From an uncultured Treponema sp. (GTDB lineage Bacteria; Spirochaetota; Spirochaetia; Treponematales; Treponemataceae): a stretch of DNA of 64,000 nucleotides. Under the pieces are notes generated by a model. That model was not told the DNA's origin, ran no database searches, and saw only the letters and a list, made by a program, of their open reading frames with translations. Location: the NCBI GenBank assembly GCA_946411505.1, contig CAMKEG010000006.1, positions 106,672-170,671 of the forward strand, in the 5' to 3' direction. The position numbers were made by a program, and so were the translations under genes. Below are positions 8,529 to 17,094 of this stretch, in pieces (positions within the stretch are counted from its first letter, which is position 1; each line of letters starts with the position of its first letter).

Positions 8529-9306
8529 ACCTATGCTTTCCATTGTTACGATTAATTATAACAATAAGGATGGGCTTGACAAGACCATAAAGTCTGTGCT
8601 GGAACAACGCGGGCTTCCTGCCGGGAGCCTTGAATACATAATTGTAGACGGAGGTTCAACGGACGGAAGCGTTGATGTCATAAAAAAATATTTGGCAGGC
8701 GGTTACTCCCATAAAATTTCGAAATGGGTCAGTGAAAAAGACTCTGGAATATACAACGCTTTTAACAAGGGCATAGGAATGGCAGAAGGGGATATAATAG
8801 GCCTGTTGAATTCTGGCGACACTGTTATTGACGGCGCATACGACAATATCCTTGAAATCCATAAAACTCGTCCTGATTCGATTTTGTATGGCGTGGAGAA
8901 TTTTTGCAGAGACGGAAAATTTGTTGGCATTTTTGGCCCTTGCGCTGATGAGCTTCCAATTCGAATGATAGCCCACTCGGCGTCTTTTGTCCCTAGAAAA
9001 ATATATGAAAAATATGGCTTGTATGACGAGTCATTTAAAAGTTCCGGGGATTGGGACTTGTTCCTTACATTCTATCAAGCCGGGGTTTCTTTTTACTACA
9101 TCAATAAAATTGTCGTTGACTTTGACGCTTGCGGAATAAGCAATTCAAACCTGAAGCTTGTTGAAGAGGAAAACATAAGGCTCCTTGAAAAACATGGAAT
9201 AAAAGCAAACAAATCAAATGCCTTTGTAAAAAGAGTTCTGCATTTCTTGCTTCCAGGCTTTTGTTTTTTTATTTTTAGAAAGTTGTCAAAGTTGATTCGT
9301 TCTTGA
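8515..9306 (+). CDS. Glycosyltransferase family 2
   Basis: A 263-aa single-domain GT-A enzyme. LSIVTINYNNKDGLDKTIKS at the N-terminus and IIVDGGSTDGS form the nucleotide-binding part, and EKDSGIYNAFNKGI followed by LNSGD supply the metal- and acceptor-side acids. I chose ATG 8515 because AGGGAG lies 5 bases upstream; ATG 8521 is the alternative. It resembles the GT2 at 41609 closely in motif content, so the two are probably paralogues. It overlaps the preceding transferase. Confidence 0.85.
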   Translation: MTMNKPMLSIVTINYNNKDGLDKTIKSVLEQRGLPAGSLEYIIVDGGSTDGSVDVIKKYLAGGYSHKISKWVSEKDSGIYNAFNKGIGMAEGDIIGLLNSGDTVIDGAYDNILEIHKTRPDSILYGVENFCRDGKFVGIFGPCADELPIRMIAHSASFVPRKIYEKYGLYDESFKSSGDWDLFLTFYQAGVSFYYINKIVVDFDACGISNSNLKLVEEENIRLLEKHGIKANKSNAFVKRVLHFLLPGFCFFIFRKLSKLIRS

Positions 9307-9316
9307 GGAGTTGGAA

Positions 9317-10429
9317 ATGCGCAAAGCGTCACCTGAAATTTCTGTTTTGATTCCTTACTACAATGACAGAGCGTTTTTAAGGCAGTCCATACAGTCGGTT
9401 TTAAGCCAAACATTCAAAGATTTTGAACTCATATTGATAAACCACGCCACTCAAGACGATTGCCGTGAAATCGCGCGTTCCTTTGACGACCCTAGAATCG
9501 TTCACGTTGACTTGGAATTTAACAACGGGGCGGGCGGTGGCTTTGTTTTTGAAGCTTTTATAGGAAAAGCCAGCGGCAAATACATAAAGTTTTTTTGCGC
9601 CGATGACGTTATGAAAAGCGACTGCCTTGAAAAGCTACATTCATACTTGGCTTCAAACCCTGACAAGGACATCGTTTTTGGCGATGCCCGTCTTGTGGAC
9701 AAGAACGGTTCTCCAAAGAAACTTTTGTGGTCAGAGCGCTTTGCTGACTTTTCATTTGAGGACGACAATCTTTCGCTTTTGAAGAAATTCTTTGACAAAA
9801 AAAGTTTTCTTCCGCTTCCTGCCTGCCTGTTCAAAAGAACTGCCGCCGACGGCCTGAAAATCGACAAGTCGCTGATCATCGAATTTGACCAGAGCCTTTG
9901 GATTCAAATGATGATGCGCGGAGTGAATTTTGGCTTTACACGCGACGTGGTTTTCGACTACAGGGTTCACAAGTTTCAAAACTCTACGGTAAGGTTTGAT
10001 AACCGCGTAGACGAATACGATTTTTACGAGTCCATAATGCGCGCTAAGCTTTTTTATGGAATAAAGGACATCGTCCAGCTGGAACGCCTTTTGGGCGGAT
10101 GCGAAAAGAAATTCGGCTTGTCCAAAAAAGACGTGGAATTTTTCCCGTTTGCGATTGCCTGCTATTACCTTGAAAAGCATCAAAACCTAAGCTGCAAAGT
10201 CGCGGGTTACGAATACTTGCACGGTTGCATGGAAGACCCCAGGTCCAGACAAAAGTTAAAGGAGCGGTTTGGCTTTACCGTGGCCGACTTTAGGCTTCTC
10301 TACAAGAACTCCCATGGGTTTAATCCGTCCATGTATATGGAATATATTGGAATAAAGGGCGGAATTGTGATGGTTCTAAAAAAAATCTACGAAAAATTGT
10401 TTGGCCGGCTCTACGCCAAGATTCTTTGA
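9317..10429 (+). CDS. Glycosyltransferase family 2 (paralogue of the gene at 17095)
   Basis: A 370-aa GT2. The N-terminal catalytic domain starts PEISVLIPYYNDRAFLRQSI and contains FELILINHATQDD and FFCADD, where the acids bind UDP- or CDP-sugar and metal. The C-terminal ~150 aa extension is shared with the gene at 17095 (GYEYLHGCMEDP versus GYKYIHSLFQDE). Start ATG 9317 has GAGGAG 6 bases upstream; the TTG at 9311 is too close to that site. It stands immediately before the CDP-sugar block, so it may transfer that sugar. Confidence 0.85.
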   Translation: MRKASPEISVLIPYYNDRAFLRQSIQSVLSQTFKDFELILINHATQDDCREIARSFDDPRIVHVDLEFNNGAGGGFVFEAFIGKASGKYIKFFCADDVMKSDCLEKLHSYLASNPDKDIVFGDARLVDKNGSPKKLLWSERFADFSFEDDNLSLLKKFFDKKSFLPLPACLFKRTAADGLKIDKSLIIEFDQSLWIQMMMRGVNFGFTRDVVFDYRVHKFQNSTVRFDNRVDEYDFYESIMRAKLFYGIKDIVQLERLLGGCEKKFGLSKKDVEFFPFAIACYYLEKHQNLSCKVAGYEYLHGCMEDPRSRQKLKERFGFTVADFRLLYKNSHGFNPSMYMEYIGIKGGIVMVLKKIYEKLFGRLYAKIL

Positions 10430-10490
10430 CGGCCAGCTCGGCGCGTTTTTTTCAAATTTCGCTATATTGATTGTTCAGGAAACAAGACAT

Positions 10491-11276
10491 ATGCAAACAT
10501 TGATACTTGCCGGCGGGAAAGGAACCCGTCTTGGAGAGGAAACTCGCAAGGTTCCAAAGCCTATGGTTCACATTGGCGGCTACCCGATTCTTTGGCACAT
10601 AATGAAAATATATTCTCACTATGGCTACAATGATTTTGTAATCCTTACGGGATACAAAGGACATGTTATAAAAGAATATTTTTTAAACTACTACAACCGC
10701 TACAGCGACATGACAATCGACATGTCGAACAACGACGTTCAGATTCACAGAATGAGAAGCGAACCGTGGAGAATAACCATGCTTTACACGGGCGAGGTGA
10801 CGATGACCGCCGGCCGCATCGCAAAGGCGAAGTCTTACATTGGAAACGAACCTTTCATGCTCACTTACGGCGACGGAGTCAGCGACGTTAACATAGACAA
10901 GTTAGTCGATTCCCATGTAAAGAGCGGAAAGCTTGTCTCGCTGACCGCAGTCCAGCCTGAAGGCCGCTTTGGCGCTTTGGACATTCAGCCGGACGGAACG
11001 ATAAGCCAGTTTCAGGAAAAGCCCAGCGACGCTTGGATTAACGGAGGCTTTTTTGTTTGCGAAAGCAAGGCGTTGGATTACATTCCCGAAGAATCCTATG
11101 ACATTATGTGGGAACGCGCTCCGCTTCAAAACATCGCCAAGGACGGCCAGCTGCACGCCTACAAACATTCCGGCTTTTGGCATCCTATGGACATGCTTAA
11201 GGACAAGGAAGATTTGGAAAAATTATGGGCCTCGCATTCCGCGCCGTGGGATGTTTGGGGGCATTTTAAAAAATAG
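10491..11276 (+). CDS. rfbF: Glucose-1-phosphate cytidylyltransferase
   Basis: Makes CDP-glucose from CTP and glucose-1-phosphate, the first committed step to CDP-3,6-dideoxy sugars. The protein is 261 aa, close to the usual ~257. The N-terminal MQTLILAGGKGTRLGEETRK is the nucleotide-binding signature and PKPMVHIGGYPILWHIM follows directly. Also typical are LTGYKG, MLTYGDGVSDV with the metal-binding Asp, and GFWHPMDMLKD near the C-terminus. Start is ATG 10491, with AGGAAAC upstream. rfbG follows after 8 bases and rfbH after that, the standard order. Confidence 0.95.
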   Translation: MQTLILAGGKGTRLGEETRKVPKPMVHIGGYPILWHIMKIYSHYGYNDFVILTGYKGHVIKEYFLNYYNRYSDMTIDMSNNDVQIHRMRSEPWRITMLYTGEVTMTAGRIAKAKSYIGNEPFMLTYGDGVSDVNIDKLVDSHVKSGKLVSLTAVQPEGRFGALDIQPDGTISQFQEKPSDAWINGGFFVCESKALDYIPEESYDIMWERAPLQNIAKDGQLHAYKHSGFWHPMDMLKDKEDLEKLWASHSAPWDVWGHFKK

Positions 11277-11284
11277 GTCGCTCT

Positions 11285-12346
11285 ATGAACGGATTGTTAG
11301 GGTTCTATAAAAATAAAAAAGTTTTTCTAACCGGCCACACGGGCTTTAAGGGAACATGGCTTAGCCGCATATTGATTTTGGCAGGCGCCGATGTTGCTGG
11401 CTTTTCTCTTGAGCCTCCGACAAATCCTAGTCTCTTTGAACTTACAAAAACCGCCAGCCAGATGAAGTCCATAATCGGCGACATTCGCGACGGCGAAAAA
11501 CTCAAGTCCGCTATGACGGAATTCAAGCCGGACATCGTCCTGCACCTTGCCGCGCAGCCAATTGTTAGGGCCAGTTACAAAGACCCCGTTGGCACTTACG
11601 AAACAAACGTCATGGGCACGGTGAACGTTTTGGAAGCCGTCCGCGCCTGTCCGTCAGTCCGCTCCTTTGTAAACGTGACCACCGACAAGGTTTACCTTAA
11701 CCGCGAGTGGGCGTGGGGCTACCGTGAGAACGAAGAGCTTTGCGGCTACGACCCATATTCCAACAGCAAGTCTTGCTCGGAGCTTGTGACATACAGCTAC
11801 CGCAATTCTTTCTTTAACGAAAAAGACGCCCCCGCCATTTCCACCGCGCGCAGCGGAAACGTAATCGGAGGCGGCGATTATGCCGTTGACAGAATAGTTC
11901 CCGACTGCATCCGCGCCGTTGAAGCGGGAAGAGACATAATTTTGCGAAACCCAAATTCAACGCGGCCTTACCAGCATGTTTTGGAATGCCTTCGCGGCTA
12001 CTTGGCGCTGGCCAAGGCGCAATACGAAGACAAGGCCTTTGTCGGCGCCTACAACTTTGGCCCAGACGACGAGTCCTGCGTGACTACGGGCCAGCTTGCA
12101 ACGCTGTTCTGCGACGCGTGGGGAAGCGGAGCGGATTGGAAAAGCGTCAGCGAGGAGGGCGCCCCGCATGAGGCCAATTTCCTAAAGTTGGATTGCTCAA
12201 AGTCAAAAAATGTTCTTGGTTGGAAGCCTCTTTGGGGAATAAAGACCGCCGTGGAAAAAATAGTTGAATGGGAAAAAGCCGTTCAGGCTGGAACGCCTGC
12301 GGCGGAAATCACTGACAAGCAAATAAAAGAATATTTTGGGATGTGA
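11285..12346 (+). CDS. rfbG: CDP-glucose 4,6-dehydratase
   Basis: Converts CDP-glucose to CDP-4-keto-6-deoxyglucose with tightly bound NAD. A 353-aa extended SDR: VFLTGHTGFKGTWLS near residue 15 is the family's modified GxxGxxG loop, LHLAAQPIVRASY is diagnostic of RfbG, and the catalytic Tyr/Lys lie in DPYSNSKSCSE. TRPYQHVLECLRGYL is the CDP-sugar-side motif. It lies between rfbF and rfbH with gaps of 8 and 4 bases. Confidence 0.95.
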   Translation: MNGLLGFYKNKKVFLTGHTGFKGTWLSRILILAGADVAGFSLEPPTNPSLFELTKTASQMKSIIGDIRDGEKLKSAMTEFKPDIVLHLAAQPIVRASYKDPVGTYETNVMGTVNVLEAVRACPSVRSFVNVTTDKVYLNREWAWGYRENEELCGYDPYSNSKSCSELVTYSYRNSFFNEKDAPAISTARSGNVIGGGDYAVDRIVPDCIRAVEAGRDIILRNPNSTRPYQHVLECLRGYLALAKAQYEDKAFVGAYNFGPDDESCVTTGQLATLFCDAWGSGADWKSVSEEGAPHEANFLKLDCSKSKNVLGWKPLWGIKTAVEKIVEWEKAVQAGTPAAEITDKQIKEYFGM

Positions 12347-12350
12347 GCTT

Positions 12351-13679
12351 ATGTTTGAGAATAAGTCAAAGGAAGAAGCGACAAAAGAGATACTTGACAG
12401 CGTAAAAGAGTATTACAAAAAATTTATGGTCCGCCCCGAATGGAAGGACGGCGACAGAATCGCCTACGCAAGCCGCGTTTTTGACGAAAAGGAAATGGTC
12501 AACCTTGCTGACTCCGCCCTTGAGTTTTGGCTTACAAGCGGTCGCTACACAGACCGGTTTGAAAAAGGACTCGGCGAATATCTTGGAACGCCCTTTGTTT
12601 CACTGGTCAATTCAGGAAGCTCCGCAAACCTTATAGCCTTTATGGCGCTGACTTCGCCCCTATTGAAGGAACGGCAGGTCCAACGCGGCGACGAAGTCAT
12701 TACAGTGGCCTGCGGATTCCCTACGACGGTGACTCCGATTTTGCAGTACGGCGCCGTTCCCGTTTTTGTGGACGTGACGATTCCTCAATACAATGTTGAC
12801 GTAGCCCAATTGGAGGCGGCGCTAAGCCCCAAGACAAAGGCCGTGATGCTGGCGCACACTTTGGGAAATCCCTTTGACTTAAAGTCTGTGACGGAGTTCT
12901 GCAAAAAGCATAATTTGTGGCTTATTGAAGACAATTGCGACGCGCTTGGCTCCGAATACATCTTGGACGGAAAAACTTACAAGACCGGAACTGTCGGCGA
13001 CATCGGAACATCAAGCTTTTATCCGCCGCACCACATGACGATGGGCGAGGGCGGCGCTGTCTACACAAAAAATCCTCTCTTGCACAAAATCATACGCTCC
13101 TTGCGCGATTGGGGCCGCGACTGCGTTTGCCCAAGCGGAAAAGACGGCGTTTGCGGCCACCGCTTTGACCGCCAGTTCGGCACGCTTCCGCTTGGCTACG
13201 ACCACAAATACACTTACAGCCACTTTGGCTACAACCTCAAGGCTACCGACTTGCAGGCGGCCATCGGCTGCGCCCAGTTGGAAAAGTTTCCTTCGTTTGT
13301 GGAACGGCGCAAGGCCAACTTCAAGCGTTTGCGCGCGGCTTTGGAAGACGTCCAAGACAAACTGGTTTTGCCGGAAGCAGCTCCCAACAGCGACCCCAGC
13401 TGGTTCGGCTTTTTGATTACTTGCAAGACCGGCGTTGACCGCACCGAACTTGTAAAAAAAATCGAGTCTGCCAACATTCAAACCCGCGCCCTTTTTGCCG
13501 GAAACCTTACCCGCCATCCTTGCTTTGACCAAATCCGCGGAACGGACGCATATCGCGTTGTTGGTGATCTTGCCGTTACGGACAGAATTATGAACGACTC
13601 ATTTTGGGTGGGTGTGTATCCCGGCATGACGGATAAGATGATTGACAAGATGGCGAGTGTGATAAGGGCTAGTATTTAA
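12351..13679 (+). CDS. rfbH: CDP-6-deoxy-L-threo-D-glycero-4-hexulose 3-dehydrase (E1)
   Basis: PMP- and iron-sulfur-dependent enzyme that removes the C-3 hydroxyl of CDP-4-keto-6-deoxyglucose. The protein is 442 aa with an aminotransferase fold. Two hallmarks separate it from transaminases. The usual PLP lysine is replaced by His in SFYPPHHMTMGEGG. A cysteine cluster, CVCPSGKDGVC (CxCx7C), fits the [2Fe-2S] ligands of E1. E1 normally needs a flavin/iron-sulfur reductase (E3, RfbI/DdhD/AscD); none is encoded in this window, so the electron donor must be elsewhere or different. I chose ATG 12351 over the in-frame TTG at 12336. Confidence 0.93.
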   Translation: MFENKSKEEATKEILDSVKEYYKKFMVRPEWKDGDRIAYASRVFDEKEMVNLADSALEFWLTSGRYTDRFEKGLGEYLGTPFVSLVNSGSSANLIAFMALTSPLLKERQVQRGDEVITVACGFPTTVTPILQYGAVPVFVDVTIPQYNVDVAQLEAALSPKTKAVMLAHTLGNPFDLKSVTEFCKKHNLWLIEDNCDALGSEYILDGKTYKTGTVGDIGTSSFYPPHHMTMGEGGAVYTKNPLLHKIIRSLRDWGRDCVCPSGKDGVCGHRFDRQFGTLPLGYDHKYTYSHFGYNLKATDLQAAIGCAQLEKFPSFVERRKANFKRLRAALEDVQDKLVLPEAAPNSDPSWFGFLITCKTGVDRTELVKKIESANIQTRALFAGNLTRHPCFDQIRGTDAYRVVGDLAVTDRIMNDSFWVGVYPGMTDKMIDKMASVIRASI

Positions 13680-13692
13680 GAGAGCAAAGCAT

Positions 13693-15318
13693 ATGTCAAT
13701 TCAACTTTTAGACTGCACGCTTCGTGATGGAGCGTACATAAACAATTCGGACTTTGGAGAGCCCGCGTTAAAGGGCATCATAAAGCATTTGCAGGACGCG
13801 CGCGTTGAGATTATTGAGTGCGGCTGGCTGAAGGACGCGGCCCATAAAGATGGAAGCAGCTATTTTCATGTTCCTGCTGACGCGGTGCGATATCTTTTGG
13901 AAAAAAAGCCCGGCGCAATTTATGTGGCGATGATAGATTACAACCGCTATGACGATTCTGTTCTGCCGCAATGCGACGGAAAGTCTTTGGACGCCATCCG
14001 CGTTGTGTTTCCGCACGGAAAGCACGAGGAAGGAATAGCGATTGGAAACAGAATCGCGCAAAAGGGCTACAAGGTGTTTTACCAGGCGGCCAACACGCTA
14101 GCTTATTCTGACGAAGACCTTGCCGTTCTTGCGGAAGCCATGAACAAGGCAAAGCCCGTCGCCGTTTCCATCGTTGACACTTTTGGCGCTATGTACGAGG
14201 ACGACCTTGCCCGCATCTTTGCGATACTTGACAAGCGCCTTGACAATTCAATAAAACTCGGCTTTCACGCGCACAACAACCAGCAGTTGGCTTTTGCCTT
14301 GTCTTCTACATTTGTGGAACTTGCCGAAAAGTCCGGACGTGACGCCATCGCGGATTCCTCTCTTTGCGGAATGGGCCGCGGCGCCGGCAACACGACCACG
14401 GAGCTTATGGCAAGCTATCTAAACAGAAAGCGCCACAAGAATTACGACATGAACGAAATTCTTGACGCGATTGACATGTACATGACCGGCTTTGCGGAAA
14501 AGTATTCGTGGGGATATTCAACGCCGTATTTTATCGCGGGCTTGTACCAGTGCCATGTGAACAACATCGCTTACTTGCAAAAAAACCACCGAGCCAACGC
14601 GCGCGACATGAGCAACATCATCGCTTCCTTGACCCAGGACGAGCGCCGCGCTTATGACTATGACTTGCTTGAAAAAAAATATTTGGAAAACCAAGACAGA
14701 ATCATAGACGACTCTGAAGCTCTTAAGGCATTGAAGGAAAGTTTTAGCGACAAGAAAATTCTCTTGCTCGCTCCCGGAAAGACAATAATAACGGAAAAAG
14801 AAAAAATCGACGCCTTTATAAAAAGAGAGAAGCCTGTTGTCGTCGCCGTGAACGCGATTCATAAGGGCTATGACTGTGACTATGTAATGTTTATCAATTC
14901 CGTTCGCTACAAGTACGCAAAAGAATCTTATGCGCAAGAATTTTCGAAGCATAAAAAAATTCTTCTTTCAAACATAAAGACTGCGGGGTTGGAAGATGAA
15001 TTGATTGTTAACTTTTACAATGTCATCAAAAGAGGCTGGGAGCATTTTGACAACGCCGTTATCTGCTGTCTGCGCTTGATGAACAAATTGGACGTTTCTA
15101 ATGTCGCGCTTGCGGGCTTTGACGGCTTTAAGACGGCGTATAACGAAAGCTACGCGGACTCTTCTTTGCCGACGCTTAATCCAAACGGCAAGTGGGCGGA
15201 ATTGAATGAGGAAATCAAAAATATGTTCAGCGACTTTGTGTTGTCGTCAAAGGACAAGATGCGCTTGGAATTTGTTACGGAAAGTATTTTTTCGGAATGT
15301 CTTGAGGCGGTGAAATGA
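13693..15318 (+). CDS. DRE-TIM aldolase (HMGL/4-hydroxy-2-oxovalerate aldolase-like) with extra C-terminal domain
   Basis: A 541-aa protein. Residues ~1-290 are a DRE-TIM barrel: LLDCTLRDGAYINN holds the Asp-Arg signature, and GFHAHNNQQLAFALS holds the two metal-binding His of the HMG-CoA lyase/4-hydroxy-2-oxovalerate aldolase superfamily. Residues ~330-541 form a second, unassigned domain (KILLLAPGKTI near its start). Such enzymes join or split pyruvate-derived 2-oxo acids. It follows rfbH after 13 bases and overlaps the ThDP enzyme by an ATGA, so the two are translationally coupled. My inference is that it makes, or trims, the 2-oxo acid used by the next enzyme. It is not an isopropylmalate synthase; leuA is at 57962. 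Confidence 0.8.
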   Translation: MSIQLLDCTLRDGAYINNSDFGEPALKGIIKHLQDARVEIIECGWLKDAAHKDGSSYFHVPADAVRYLLEKKPGAIYVAMIDYNRYDDSVLPQCDGKSLDAIRVVFPHGKHEEGIAIGNRIAQKGYKVFYQAANTLAYSDEDLAVLAEAMNKAKPVAVSIVDTFGAMYEDDLARIFAILDKRLDNSIKLGFHAHNNQQLAFALSSTFVELAEKSGRDAIADSSLCGMGRGAGNTTTELMASYLNRKRHKNYDMNEILDAIDMYMTGFAEKYSWGYSTPYFIAGLYQCHVNNIAYLQKNHRANARDMSNIIASLTQDERRAYDYDLLEKKYLENQDRIIDDSEALKALKESFSDKKILLLAPGKTIITEKEKIDAFIKREKPVVVAVNAIHKGYDCDYVMFINSVRYKYAKESYAQEFSKHKKILLSNIKTAGLEDELIVNFYNVIKRGWEHFDNAVICCLRLMNKLDVSNVALAGFDGFKTAYNESYADSSLPTLNPNGKWAELNEEIKNMFSDFVLSSKDKMRLEFVTESIFSECLEAVK

Positions 15319-17093
15319 AAGTTTCAGATTTAGTGTTTGAGTACATCTCCAATCTTGGCGTAAAGCATGTCTTTTATTTGCCTGGCGGCGGCGCCATGCA
15401 TCTTGACGATTCTCTTGGCCACAACAAAAATCTCACGCCAATATGCATGTTGCACGAGCAGCCATGTTCAATCGCGGCGGAAGCGTACGCGCGAATAAGC
15501 GGCGGCTTTGGCGTTTGCGTGGTGACAAGCGGCCCCGGCGCCACGAACACCGTGACAGGCCTTGCCGGCGCTTGGCTTGACGCGACGCCCGTGATTTTTA
15601 TTTCCGGACAGGCGAAGCGGGCTGACTTGGTTGGCGGCCAAAAGATTCGCCAGTTTGGCATTCAGGAAGTCAATGTCGTTGAATTGGTCAAGTCTGTTAC
15701 AAAATACGCCGCGCAAGTCAAAGAGCCTGATGACATTCTTTACGAGCTGGACAAAGCTGTCGCCCTTGCAAAAGAAGGAAAGCCCGGCCCCGTTTGGCTT
15801 GACATTCCTCTTGACATTCAAGCCTCGCAGGTGGATCCGGAGAGCCTTCCGCACTTTTCAAAAAAAATGCCAGCTTATGAATGCAAGGAAAGCGACGTGA
15901 GGAAAACCATCGAGCTTTTTAACAAGGCGGAACGGCCGCTCGTTCTTTTAGGAAACGGCATACGCCTTGCCAACGCGATTCCGGAAATGGAAGCGTTGAT
16001 AAAAAAACTTAATGTTCCTGTAATGACAACTTGGAACGGCGTTGACTTGATAGAGGACGACAACCCCTTGTTTTTTGGCCGTCCGGGAGCGGTTGGGCAT
16101 AGGCACGCGAATTTCATCCAGCAAAACGCTGATTTTGTTTTGACGATTGGAACCCGCCTTAACTTGCTTTCCACAGGCTACGACTTTGAGAGCTTTTTGC
16201 GCAACGCAAAGCATGTTATGGTGGAAATTGACGAAAACGAGATGAAAAAACGTAGCGTTCATCCTTATCTAAAAATTCACGCCGACGCGAAGTCTTTTTT
16301 GCAAAAAATGCTTTTGAACGCTGACAAAATCGCTGGCAAGAATCGGGACGCTTGGTGGAAATACTGCCGCGACATAAAGGCGCGGTATCCTCTTTTTGTT
16401 CCAGAACAAACTCCAGACGGGGAAGGAATCAACACGTACAAGCTTGTTGACTGCCTTACGGAAAAAATGACCGGCAATGATATTTTTCAGTTTACGAGTT
16501 CCGGAACCGGCGCCGACATTTCCATGTATTCATTTAGGATTAAAAAAGGCCAGAGGGCGTTCCTTACCAAGGGGCTTGCTTCGATGGGCTTTGACCTTTC
16601 CGCTTGCATTGGCTCGTGCGTCGCGAGCGGAAAGCGGCGGACTGTTTGCATAACCGGCGACGGCGGCTTTTTGATGAATGTCCAAGAGCTTGCCACGCTA
16701 AAATATTTGAATTTGCCGGTGAAGATTTTTATTCTTTGCAACGACGGCTACGGAATGATTTACAATTCCCAAAACGGCAACTTCAAGCGCCTTACGGGTT
16801 GCACAAAAGAAAGCGGGCTTGGAATGCCGGAAATGAAATCCGTGGTGGAAGGCTTTGGCGTAAAATGTTTTGAAGCGTCTGACGAGTCCAAACTGGCCGA
16901 TACGATTGACGAGGTTCTTTCTTATGACGGGCCTTGCGTTTGCAATGTAAAGGTTTTCATCGGCCAGAAAATTCTTCCGCGCCAAACAAACTATATGAAA
17001 GAAGACGGACAAATGGCAAGCCGACCGCTTGAAGACATGTCTCCGCTTTTGGAAAGAGATGAGTTTGCTGGCAATATGATAGGAGAAAAATAA
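15315..17093 (+). CDS. ThDP-dependent enzyme, acetolactate-synthase/YerE type
   Basis: A 592-aa protein with the full three-domain fold of acetohydroxyacid synthases. The N-terminal domain has the catalytic Glu (E48) in MLHEQPCSIAAEAYAR and the TSGPGATN loop. The middle domain is of the FAD/DHS type. The C-terminal domain has the ThDP-Mg motif from GDGGFLMN to CNDGYGM. Genuine acetolactate synthase is unlikely because the gene is embedded in a CDP-sugar operon and no small subunit follows. The known parallel is YerE of Yersinia, which decarboxylates pyruvate and adds the two-carbon unit to C-4 of a CDP-3,6-dideoxy-4-ketohexose. Coupled to the aldolase upstream, which suggests that its acyl donor may not be pyruvate. 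Confidence 0.85.
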   Translation: MKVSDLVFEYISNLGVKHVFYLPGGGAMHLDDSLGHNKNLTPICMLHEQPCSIAAEAYARISGGFGVCVVTSGPGATNTVTGLAGAWLDATPVIFISGQAKRADLVGGQKIRQFGIQEVNVVELVKSVTKYAAQVKEPDDILYELDKAVALAKEGKPGPVWLDIPLDIQASQVDPESLPHFSKKMPAYECKESDVRKTIELFNKAERPLVLLGNGIRLANAIPEMEALIKKLNVPVMTTWNGVDLIEDDNPLFFGRPGAVGHRHANFIQQNADFVLTIGTRLNLLSTGYDFESFLRNAKHVMVEIDENEMKKRSVHPYLKIHADAKSFLQKMLLNADKIAGKNRDAWWKYCRDIKARYPLFVPEQTPDGEGINTYKLVDCLTEKMTGNDIFQFTSSGTGADISMYSFRIKKGQRAFLTKGLASMGFDLSACIGSCVASGKRRTVCITGDGGFLMNVQELATLKYLNLPVKIFILCNDGYGMIYNSQNGNFKRLTGCTKESGLGMPEMKSVVEGFGVKCFEASDESKLADTIDEVLSYDGPCVCNVKVFIGQKILPRQTNYMKEDGQMASRPLEDMSPLLERDEFAGNMIGEK

Positions 17094-17094
17094 G

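Noticed and set aside
13011..13532. Minus-strand frame opposite rfbH
   Set aside because: Shadow of the rfbH coding frame, whose motifs are unmistakable.
15315..17093. Housekeeping acetolactate synthase (ilvB)
   Set aside because: Located inside a CDP-sugar operon, coupled to an aldolase, and without an ilvN small subunit; a YerE-like role fits better.
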